DNA of 64,000 bases. Origin: Candidatus Thiodiazotropha sp. (ex Epidulcina cf. delphinae) (GTDB taxonomy: Bacteria; Pseudomonadota; Gammaproteobacteria; Chromatiales; Chromatiaceae). The DNA is taken from the NCBI GenBank assembly GCA_025656455.1, contig JAHXHS010000021.1, positions 21,044 through 85,043 on the forward strand. Direction: 5' to 3'. The translations under genes and the position numbers were made by a program. The notes beneath the pieces are model-generated. The model was not told where the DNA came from. It did no database searches and saw only the letters and a program-made list of their open reading frames with translations. Numbering within the stretch: the stretch's first letter is position 1; each line of letters begins with the position of its first letter. Of the stretch, positions 38,809-45,682 are shown in pieces.

Positions 38809-38926
38809 TCGTTTTGGATAATTGAGTGATACTAAACGATGTTATTACAACCCTTCGGTTTAGTAACAATGTTCGATTTATAGTGAAGGTGTTGTGAAGC
38901 GACATTCGCATGGATATCCGGCGGGT

Positions 38927-39023
38927 AATTGTAAATTTTTAGGAAACCGTTCCGGTTTTGGGAATTTAAATATTTACCTCGTTTGAGTCGGGTGATAGGT
39001 TTTTAATTGGCTGAATGCCAAAC
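38927..39023. promoter_or_regulatory. Upstream region of the first VPLPA-CTERM gene, duplicated before the second
   Basis: A 97-base stretch beginning AATTGTAAATTTT and containing TTTTGGGAATTTAA and TATTTACCT, then a GGCTGAATGCCAAAC end, is repeated with substitutions at 39765-39859. The ends (GGC, four or five bases, GCC-AAAC) form a small dyad. It is likely a shared promoter and regulator site; I could not assign sigma-54 or sigma-70 boxes with confidence. Confidence 0.55.
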
Positions 39024-39069
39024 AGAAGGAGATCATTTACGGTAGGAGTTTTTAAGATAAGGAGATATT

Positions 39070-39546
39070 ATGAAGCAGCTACAGACACACACCATAGCCC
39101 TGTTCCTTTTATCCATCTTTACCATACCGGGCTTACAGGCGGCCACGTATGACGTGGGTTCATTCTCGGAGTACGGCGACATTTATGCAACGCCGCAACC
39201 TGTTGGGAACTTCCTCGATCAATATAGCTTTTCCGTGACAGGTCCCGAGGGACTCGACATCAATTTCTCCGGCACACACGAAGGCATGTTCCAGGACGAT
39301 CTATTGTTGACGAATATCGGCACCGATGAGCAGTATCATCTGGACGTCGATTTTTCCGAGACATTGAGCCTGGGGCAGGGAGACTATGTCTTCACGCTTT
39401 CCGGGTTTGCCCTGAATGCGATCGATCCCAATATAAATTCCGACTACGACCTCAGCATCAAGGCAGTGCCCTTACCGGCGGCGGCCTGGTTGTTCGGTTC
39501 CGCACTGATCGGTTTCGTCTCATTCAGTAGAAGACGCAAAGTCTGA
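39070..39546 (+). CDS. VPLPA-CTERM sorting-domain protein, first copy
   Basis: 158 residues. Signal peptide to about residue 24 (LFLLSIFTIPGLQA), a short beta-rich body and a C-terminal sorting signal VPLPAAAWLFGSALIGF followed by FSRRRKV. This tail (VPLPA, hydrophobic helix, basic end) marks proteins processed by an exosortase-type peptidase. The body is related to FxDxA-like extracellular-matrix proteins but its role is unknown. AAGGAGA precedes the ATG. A second copy lies downstream; the identity of the bodies shows a recent duplication. Confidence 0.93.
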   Translation: MKQLQTHTIALFLLSIFTIPGLQAATYDVGSFSEYGDIYATPQPVGNFLDQYSFSVTGPEGLDINFSGTHEGMFQDDLLLTNIGTDEQYHLDVDFSETLSLGQGDYVFTLSGFALNAIDPNINSDYDLSIKAVPLPAAAWLFGSALIGFVSFSRRRKV

Positions 39547-39764
39547 GCGTATCGTATCTGAAGCCGTGGGCTCATGACGGATGAAGTATGCAGTTGTCGT
39601 TATGAGCCTGCGGGCAAGTCGGGTGGGTAGATCCTACCAAGCATCAGGGTTCAGTTCTCTAACTCAAAGTTGATTGTCCGCGAATGAACGCAAATTAACG
39701 CGAATGTGAAATCCATCCTGTACCTTACTTAGATGATTTTCAATCATGGCGAACTTTGAAACAC
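39547..39764. other. Gap between the two VPLPA-CTERM genes, before the duplicated region
   Basis: No coding frame. The unique segment holds a CGCGAATG-type phrase (GCGAATGAACGCAAATTAACG) but no hairpin or T-run, so the first gene lacks a visible terminator and the two may be co-transcribed. Confidence 0.4.
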
Positions 39765-39859
39765 AATTGTAAATTTTACAGAAAGCCGAATCATTTTGGG
39801 AATTTAACTATTTACCTGGTGTTGGGTAAGTGGTACGTTCTAACCGGCTATTGCCAAAC
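39765..39859. promoter_or_regulatory. Upstream region of the second VPLPA-CTERM gene
   Basis: The counterpart of 38927-39023: the same AATTGTAAATTTT start, TTTTGGGAATTTAA, TATTTACCT and CCAAAC end, with scattered changes between. The conserved stretches are longer than coding-independent DNA should keep, which points to a binding site. Confidence 0.55.
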
Positions 39860-39907
39860 GTTTGGAAATACTCAACCTAAAGGACAATCTTATAAGGAAT
39901 GAAGATT

Positions 39908-40384
39908 ATGAAGAAGTTACTGATACGTGTCATGGCGCTATTCGCCATATCCCTCTTCACCTCTTTCGGCGTACAGGCGGCTATCTATGATGCCGGATCC
40001 TTCTCCGAGCATGGAGACGCCTTCGAAACCCCGCAGCCCACGGGCAACTTTCTCGACCAATACAGCTTCTCCGTGAGCAATCCCAATGGGCTCGACATCA
40101 TTTTCTCCGGCACACACGAAGGCATGTTCCAGGACGATCTATTGTTGACCAATATCGGCACCGATACGCAGTATCATCTGGGCGTCAGTTTTTCCGAGAC
40201 ATTGAATTTGGGTCAGGGAGACTATGTCTTCACCCTTTCCGGCTTTGCCCTGAATGCGATCGATCACAAGATAAATTCCAATTACGACCTCAGCATCAAG
40301 GCAGTGCCTTTGCCGGCGGCGGCTTGGCTGTTCGGTTCCGCACTGATCGGTTTTGTTTCGTTCAGCAGAAGACGCAAAGTCTGA
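39908..40384 (+). CDS. VPLPA-CTERM sorting-domain protein, second copy
   Basis: 158 residues from the ATG at 39908, chosen over 39899 because AAGGA lies 9 bases before it but touches the upstream ATG. It opens on a signal peptide (LIRVMALFAISLFTSFGVQA). The body and tail are near-identical to the first copy (for example SGTHEGMFQDDLLLTNIGTD and VFTLSGFALNAID) and end in VPLPAAAWLFGSALIGF plus FSRRRKV. Differences are concentrated in the N-terminal third, as expected after gene duplication. A strong terminator follows. Confidence 0.93.
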   Translation: MKKLLIRVMALFAISLFTSFGVQAAIYDAGSFSEHGDAFETPQPTGNFLDQYSFSVSNPNGLDIIFSGTHEGMFQDDLLLTNIGTDTQYHLGVSFSETLNLGQGDYVFTLSGFALNAIDHKINSNYDLSIKAVPLPAAAWLFGSALIGFVSFSRRRKV

Positions 40385-40423
40385 CATAACGGTAGTTACC
40401 TTATTCAATTTGTTGCTGAAAAG

Positions 40424-40453
40424 ACCATGGGGGAGACCCCGTGGTTTTTTTTT
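40424..40453 (+). terminator. Rho-independent terminator after the VPLPA-CTERM pair
   Basis: ACCATGGGG-GAGA-CCCCGTGGT makes a nine-pair stem (one G-T pair) with a 4-base loop, followed by nine T. It ends the plus-strand unit just before the convergent ABC permease. Confidence 0.92.
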
Positions 40454-40457
40454 GTGC

Positions 40458-41669
40458 TTAGATTTCTCTCAGCCCTTCCGAGGGCTCGATGCGGGCAGCG
40501 CGGTAGCCGGCCAGGCTGGCGGCGAGAACGGCGGATCCCAGGGTCAGGAGCAGGGCGATGAGAAAGTGCTCTGGCAGCAGCCGGCAAACACTTTCGTTGG
40601 TCTCCAACTGAGAGGCGAACATTCGGTTGATGGTAAAACTGACGCCCAAGTAGACCAGCGATGCGGTCAACCACCCGAACAGCGCGGTGAAGCTGGACTG
40701 CAATACCGGGAACCAGACGATCTCGCCGGTACGAAATCCCACTAATCGCAGTACACTCAGTTCCTTTCGCTTGCGGTCCACATTGGCCCACAGGCTGGCG
40801 CCCAGGGAGAAAGAGAAACCGACCAGTCCGATGACGGCGATTAGCCAGAAGACCACACTCAGGTTGCGATCCATACTGCGTACGATATCGATGTCGGCTG
40901 CCCTGGTGCTGACCTCGATGCCCAATCTGCCCAGGGCATCGCTGATCGGGGCGACATCATAAATGGAGCGGGTATAGAGGCGGAAGCTCGGATAGGTGCG
41001 CGGCTCATTGGCGCCTTCCACACCACGCCAGCCGAGAGCGGGGACAGCGTGACCGTCACGGAAATCCTCCGCGGCTTCCGCCAGATAGAGAGTGGTGAAG
41101 GCCCCGTCCCGGGTGAAGCTTGCGGTTCTTGCCACATCGATGACCTTGAGCTTGATATGCACTCTTTCGCTGCGGCCTTTGAAGCGACGGGCCAGGCTGC
41201 CGTTGATCTCATCTCCTGGTTTGACGTTGAGTTTTTGTGCGGCGCTGCTCGATAGCGCTAGTTGTTGTAAACCCTCGGGAATCGTTTGAGGATTCAGTAG
41301 CGGATCCCCCCTGTCGGTAGGAATCATCTCCACTGAGATGATGCGGTTGGCCGTTTCGCTCTTGAGGTCGATGGTGGCGGCGATGGCGCGGGTGCGAGGG
41401 ATGATGAAATCGATCTCCTGACGGCTGCGCAGCTTTTCGATCCAGGTCTGGTCGTAGCGGCCGCTGCCGACCGGGCGGACCTCCCGGTTGCGCGGATCCT
41501 CGATGAGATCGTCGAGCATGCTGCCGACGATGCCGAACTTGAGGCCGAAGAGGATCAGCATCGGTCCAAGCACCGCAGCCAGGGCGAGAATGAAAAAGCC
41601 TGACATCTGCCATTCGTTGCGATAGTCGCGGCCGGCCAGCCAGAGGACGTCTTTAAAGCGATGAGGCAT
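40458..41669 (-). CDS. ABC transporter permease, FtsX/MacB-like
   Basis: 403 residues. One N-terminal membrane helix (FFILALAAVLGPMLILFGLKFG), a large periplasmic domain of about 220 residues, and three C-terminal helices (VVFWLIAVIGLVGFSFSLGA; FTALFGWLTASLVYLGVSF; LIALLLTLGSAVLAASLAGY) ending EPSEGLREI. This is the FtsX/MacB fold of transporters that move mechanical force rather than substrate (lipoprotein release, toxin or cell-wall control). It starts at the stop of the ATPase gene upstream (one-base overlap of stop and start), so the two form a pair. Confidence 0.88.
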   Translation of the reverse strand: MPHRFKDVLWLAGRDYRNEWQMSGFFILALAAVLGPMLILFGLKFGIVGSMLDDLIEDPRNREVRPVGSGRYDQTWIEKLRSRQEIDFIIPRTRAIAATIDLKSETANRIISVEMIPTDRGDPLLNPQTIPEGLQQLALSSSAAQKLNVKPGDEINGSLARRFKGRSERVHIKLKVIDVARTASFTRDGAFTTLYLAEAAEDFRDGHAVPALGWRGVEGANEPRTYPSFRLYTRSIYDVAPISDALGRLGIEVSTRAADIDIVRSMDRNLSVVFWLIAVIGLVGFSFSLGASLWANVDRKRKELSVLRLVGFRTGEIVWFPVLQSSFTALFGWLTASLVYLGVSFTINRMFASQLETNESVCRLLPEHFLIALLLTLGSAVLAASLAGYRAARIEPSEGLREI

Positions 41670-42529
41670 CAGCCGCTCACCACGGTTTCCGTCATGCTGC
41701 CGTCCGCCTCCCGGTGGGTGTGGTGCTCCAAATGGCGCAGGCCCAGACGGTTGATATGTCGCCAGGCATGGCTGGCGAGAATCACGGTAATGTGCAGCTC
41801 GTCGACCAGTTCGATGAACAGGGACATAATGCGCTCCGCAGCGATGGGATCGAGGGAGGCGGTGGGCTCGTCGGCGATGACGATGGCGGGGCGGTGGGCC
41901 AGGGCGCGGCCGATGGCGACCCGCTGGCGCTCTCCCACCGATAGCATGTGCGGCAGCTTATCCAGATGGTGGCGGATACCGAGGTCCCCCGCCAACTCGT
42001 CCACCAAGCCGTCATCCACCATATCGAGCAGACGGCGGGAGAGGTTGATATTCTCCCTTACCGTCAGATAGGGGAGCAAGCCCCCTGTCTGCATCACATA
42101 ACCGATGCGCAGGCGGCGTAGATCGCCCAATCGATTGAGCTGTTTTTTACGCCACAGTTCCGAGATATCGACCGGATCGGCGCCCCGTTCGGGACGAAAC
42201 CGGAAGGAACCGATCTCGGTCGGCCGCAAGGTCATGGAGAGCATGTCCAGCAGGGTGCTCTTGCCGCAACCGCTCTCGCCGATGAGAGCGATCTTCTCGC
42301 CAAGAGCGATCTGCAGGCTGGGTACGCGTAAGCGGAAAGCGGCGCCTTCGGCCTCGCGGGTCTTTATCACATCACGTAAGTGATAGATCAGGACCCGCTC
42401 GCCGGTCAGGTTCGGTCCTGGATGAGCATCCTGGGCTGTGATGGGAGAGGTCAAGGTCAGGGCAGCATTTCCAAGGCAATGGGGAATACCGAGTCGCCGG
42501 AGATCGGCCCGCCGTCCAACGAGACCCAC
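41669..42529 (-). CDS. ABC transporter ATP-binding protein
   Basis: Up to 286 residues, with Walker A GESGCGKST, signature LSVGERQRVAIGRAL (a variant of LSGGQ) and Walker B IVIADEPTASLD. It pairs with the FtsX-like permease downstream. The longest frame overlaps the end of the VWA gene by 73 bases; a TTG at 42453, just after the VWA stop, is a more economical start and would give a protein of about 260 residues. No ribosome site decides between them. Confidence 0.9.
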   Translation of the reverse strand: MGLVGRRADLRRLGIPHCLGNAALTLTSPITAQDAHPGPNLTGERVLIYHLRDVIKTREAEGAAFRLRVPSLQIALGEKIALIGESGCGKSTLLDMLSMTLRPTEIGSFRFRPERGADPVDISELWRKKQLNRLGDLRRLRIGYVMQTGGLLPYLTVRENINLSRRLLDMVDDGLVDELAGDLGIRHHLDKLPHMLSVGERQRVAIGRALAHRPAIVIADEPTASLDPIAAERIMSLFIELVDELHITVILASHAWRHINRLGLRHLEHHTHREADGSMTETVVSG

Positions 42530-44466
42530 AGATCGGTATGGTCATGCAGCACCTGGTAATAGTTGATCTTCTCTTCCAGGCGGTTGATGAAACTCACTTG
42601 GTCCCGGGCGGGCCAGTCCTGCCAGTTTTCCAATGAGAGGTTCATCACCTCGCCGGTGTAGGGGAGGTCCTCGATATATTCGCGCATGAAACCCATGTCC
42701 GCCAGGTTGCCCTCCCGCGCGCCGGTGACGCGGGTGGTGGCGCCGAGTCGTTCCGGGTCGCGGGCAATGGTGGCGGCGAGACTTTTCAGGTCGTTAAGAA
42801 AGTTGCGGGGGGAGAGCAGCCCCTCCTCGGCGGTCATCAGGACCTGACGCATGATGCTATGCAGATCGCTGAGTTGGTCGCGGGTCAGCAGCACTCGGAC
42901 GTCGAGGGTCTGGCGTTGCGGATTGCTGATGTCCCGGTCCACCAACCAGGCGTTGAAGACGCTGGGGATCTGCTTCTTGTCATCCTGCTGCAGGTATCGC
43001 ATCCGCAGGGCGTAACCCAGTTTGGCCACCTTGGCCTGGAATTGGGCCAGTTGATCCGGTGCCTCCTGTTGGGCGCTTTGTGCTTCTCTTGCTTGACGCT
43101 CCTCGGCCAGGGTCTTTCCGGCCGCGGCCATGGCGGCCAGTTTCACCTGTTCGGTGATCTGTTGCGCCAGGGCGTCGAGGACGCGGCCGAAACGTTGCAC
43201 ATTGCCGGTTTCAACGCCGAAATAGAAACTGCCGATCCCGGGATAGTAGGAGAGATTACGATAGGTCTGTTCCGCCTTCGGGTGATCCGCCATGATACTG
43301 GGGGTCAACAGGTGCAGTACGGAAAGGGCGATCCCCTTATTTTGCGCCAGACGCCTCAGGGCGGCGCTGGACATGCCTGTGCCGGAGAGCGGGTCACCTG
43401 CCTCCCGGGGGCCGGCGTCGGTGATCAGCACCACATAGCGGGCATCCTGCCCCCGCCAATCGATATCGGCAATGGCCGCATTGACGCCGGCATAGCTGTC
43501 TTCACTGAAATCGCGGCTGGATACGTCGGCGGCCTTCAGTGAAGAGACCTGCTTGAAAAAGCTCTCGGCATCCTGCCCCTGTTCGAGGTCGACATAGGTA
43601 TGGGTCAGGTATTCAAGGTTAGGCACGGCGTGTGGGTTGTCGCGGAATGCGATCAAGCCGAAGCTGACATCGCCGGTGAGATCCTCTTTGGTGATGGTGT
43701 CGTATATTTTACGCACCGCTTCGCGGGTGCGGTCGATGTAGGGATCCATGGAGAGGGTGGAGTCGATGACAAACACCACCGCCGAGCGAAACGGCTCGAT
43801 CTTACGATTGGGCGGGGCGGTTTGTGTTGCAGGCTTGTCCGGGGAGGGGCGCGCCGGGAGCAGTGGGACACTCGACACCTGCAGCATGCGCGCCTGCTCC
43901 TCGCCGATATAGATATCCTCGTGGTCGCGTATGGGCACCAAGTAGAAATCCTTGAGTATATCCACATGGGTTCGCGGCTGGATGGCGATTACCGGAGAGT
44001 CCGCATCCAGTTCACCGGCCTCGGCTGTTTGGTAGAGTCGTCGATAGGCCCCCTCGTCATTGCTGTCGAGCAGTTTTTTCAGGCTCAGCTTGTCGTGAAA
44101 CAGCAACACACGGTCACTGCCCAAGGGGTCGCGAAAGGCGACGGTCAGTCCCTGATTCCAGGGTATGGTGTCGGGTTCCGGCATCCAGCCGGCGATCCCG
44201 CCATGACGGTTCAGACCGAGCTGCAGCCAGGTGGCGCCGTTTTGGGTCTTGCGGTCGTAGACATAGTGGACGCTGAACGGTGTGGCCGGTGAACCTTCTC
44301 CCTGTTGAATCGCCTGAAAAAGCAGCGCGCCAGGCTTGGTCAGTATCCGCTGAAACAGGGCCTGCTTACCCTCCATGAGCAGAGGGCGCTGCTGGGACGC
44401 CCCGAGGGCGGGGGCGGTGAAAACGACGACGATCAGGACAATGAGAAGCGATTTTAGACGAGTCAT
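42457..44466 (-). CDS. Exported von Willebrand factor A protein of unknown function
   Basis: 669 residues. A signal peptide or anchor at the start (SLLIVLIVVVFTAPALG), a 200-residue N-terminal part without known fold, then a VWA domain at about 230-425 with a metal-site variant VFVIDSTLSMDPYID (DSTLS in place of DxSxS) and YVVLITDAGPREAG. The C-terminal third (about 430-669) is helix-rich and also unassigned. The protein shares its operon with a Sel1-repeat membrane protein upstream and an ABC ATPase/permease downstream. The order Sel1, VWA, ABC suggests an envelope complex in which VWA acts as adaptor. Function unknown. Confidence 0.82.
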   Translation of the reverse strand: MTRLKSLLIVLIVVVFTAPALGASQQRPLLMEGKQALFQRILTKPGALLFQAIQQGEGSPATPFSVHYVYDRKTQNGATWLQLGLNRHGGIAGWMPEPDTIPWNQGLTVAFRDPLGSDRVLLFHDKLSLKKLLDSNDEGAYRRLYQTAEAGELDADSPVIAIQPRTHVDILKDFYLVPIRDHEDIYIGEEQARMLQVSSVPLLPARPSPDKPATQTAPPNRKIEPFRSAVVFVIDSTLSMDPYIDRTREAVRKIYDTITKEDLTGDVSFGLIAFRDNPHAVPNLEYLTHTYVDLEQGQDAESFFKQVSSLKAADVSSRDFSEDSYAGVNAAIADIDWRGQDARYVVLITDAGPREAGDPLSGTGMSSAALRRLAQNKGIALSVLHLLTPSIMADHPKAEQTYRNLSYYPGIGSFYFGVETGNVQRFGRVLDALAQQITEQVKLAAMAAAGKTLAEERQAREAQSAQQEAPDQLAQFQAKVAKLGYALRMRYLQQDDKKQIPSVFNAWLVDRDISNPQRQTLDVRVLLTRDQLSDLHSIMRQVLMTAEEGLLSPRNFLNDLKSLAATIARDPERLGATTRVTGAREGNLADMGFMREYIEDLPYTGEVMNLSLENWQDWPARDQVSFINRLEEKINYYQVLHDHTDLWVSLDGGPISGDSVFPIALEMLP

Positions 44467-44488
44467 CGGGATATCCTGGGAATATGGG

Positions 44489-45262
44489 CTATTGCCAGTT
44501 CAGTAACAGGCGCTGGGCTGTGAGGTCTCCGGTCTTAGCCAGCTCCTCCGTGGTGTTGCGCAGGATCTTGAGCCGTTTTTGCGCCTTTGTCACGCCCCGC
44601 TCGGCCGCCGCTGTATACCACTTATGCGCCTGATAGGGATCAGGCTTTTCTAAAAGACTGCTGCCATTTACGAAGTGCTTCGGGTCATGCAGACCGGCCA
44701 GGGAAAAGGCCGCTTGGCCATCGCCGTTCCTGGCGGCATAGAAGAGCAGTAAATAGGCGTCAGTCAGTTGACCTTCTTGCCGGAAAGTATCGGCCTGATC
44801 AAGGATCTGTTTTGGGGTGAGTGTTGTTTTACCAGCGCGTATGCGGGAAATGATTGAGCGAGCGGTCTCTCCGTCTGCGGGTGCTCTGCTGACGGGGGCA
44901 TTCGTAGTGTCGGATTCGGTGTTGTCTGCCGGAGTCTTGCTCTCGGACTCAGTAACCTTGGCCAGTGTATCTGTCGGAGGGCTTTCCGCTCGCTTGGCGG
45001 AATCGATTTGGGCGCGGATGATCGGATCGATTTGGCTCTCCTGCAAGGGTGGTTCCAACTCGATATGCTCCTCTGGCGCAAACAGCAGATAGATGCCGAC
45101 CAGGATCAGTGCGGCGACGGTGATTTCCAGGGCCACCCGGAGACGGCCGGAACCGCCGGGGCTTTCCACCTCACTGGAGAAATCGTCGGGTAGTCTGGTG
45201 TCCGAACTGGTCATACTACTTTGGTTATCCGAATATGAGACTGGCTGGGGCGCCGCGGCCAT
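44489..45262 (-). CDS. Sel1-repeat membrane protein
   Basis: Up to 257 residues: an N-terminal cytoplasmic segment, a membrane helix near 45-62 (VALEITVAALILVGIYLLFA), a polar spacer, and Sel1-like alpha-alpha repeats in the last 110 or so residues (LTDAYLLLFYAARNGDGQAA; PYQAHKWYTAAAERGVTKAQ). A shorter start at the ATG 45214 (MTSSDTRLPDDF) is possible. Sel1 repeats hold partner proteins together. It is first in the Sel1-VWA-ABC operon and may anchor the complex. Confidence 0.85.
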   Translation of the reverse strand: MAAAPQPVSYSDNQSSMTSSDTRLPDDFSSEVESPGGSGRLRVALEITVAALILVGIYLLFAPEEHIELEPPLQESQIDPIIRAQIDSAKRAESPPTDTLAKVTESESKTPADNTESDTTNAPVSRAPADGETARSIISRIRAGKTTLTPKQILDQADTFRQEGQLTDAYLLLFYAARNGDGQAAFSLAGLHDPKHFVNGSSLLEKPDPYQAHKWYTAAAERGVTKAQKRLKILRNTTEELAKTGDLTAQRLLLNWQ

Positions 45263-45431
45263 TGACTCTGTTGGTCAGGTCAGCCGGCAGCTGACATTTG
45301 AACAGAACAGGGATCTAAAATCTACATCACCCACAGGTCGAAGCGTGGTGGATGGTAAGGGTGGTCTCTCCGATGATCGGTTGAGGGGATTGGGAGAAAG
45401 GGAGTGGTTTCCAGTATGAATCATCACACTA

Positions 45432-45564
45432 CGCTAGTACTCTTTCAAAGTGATATTGTCGGGTTCAGTCGTAGGTCAGGTTGACGCGGAGCGGCTACCT
45501 GACTCAATGGGGGTGTGTCACGTAGCTGCGCAACGTGACCTACGGGTTTCTAAGGAGTACTAGT
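45432..45564. repeat. Nested palindromic repeat upstream of tRNA-Leu
   Basis: Outer arms GCTAGTACTC (45433-45442) and GAGTACTAG (45555-45563) enclose a second dyad: CGTAGGTCAGGTTG at about 45468 pairs imperfectly with CAACGTGACCTACG at about 45532, and GTCAGGTTGACGCGGAGCGG with CTACCTGAC forms the inner loop. This matches the general form of the GTAGGTC...GACCTAC repeats of many gammaproteobacteria. It fills the 310-base gap between the Sel1 gene and the tRNA. Confidence 0.65.
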
Positions 45565-45573
45565 GCAGAATAA

Positions 45574-45660
45574 TGGTACCGGGGGCGGGACTTGAACCCG
45601 CATGGTATTGCTACCGGTGGATTTTGAGTCCACTGCGTCTACCAATTCCGCCACCCCGGC
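45574..45660 (-). tRNA. tRNA-Leu with CAA anticodon
   Basis: An 87-base tRNA with encoded CCA. The acceptor GCCGGGG pairs with CCCCGGT, the D-arm is TGGCGGAATTGGTAGACGC, the anticodon loop CTCAAAA gives CAA, the long variable arm (CGGTAGCAATACCAT) is that of class II tRNAs, and the T-arm GGGTTCAAGTCCC is standard. It decodes UUG. Confidence 0.97.
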
Positions 45661-45682
45661 GCGGCTGGCGGCAGAGTATACC

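Noticed and set aside
38927..39023. Sigma-54 promoter for VPLPA genes
   Set aside because: No TGGCAC-N5-TTGC match; the GGC...GCC dyad near the end does not have the -24/-12 spacing.
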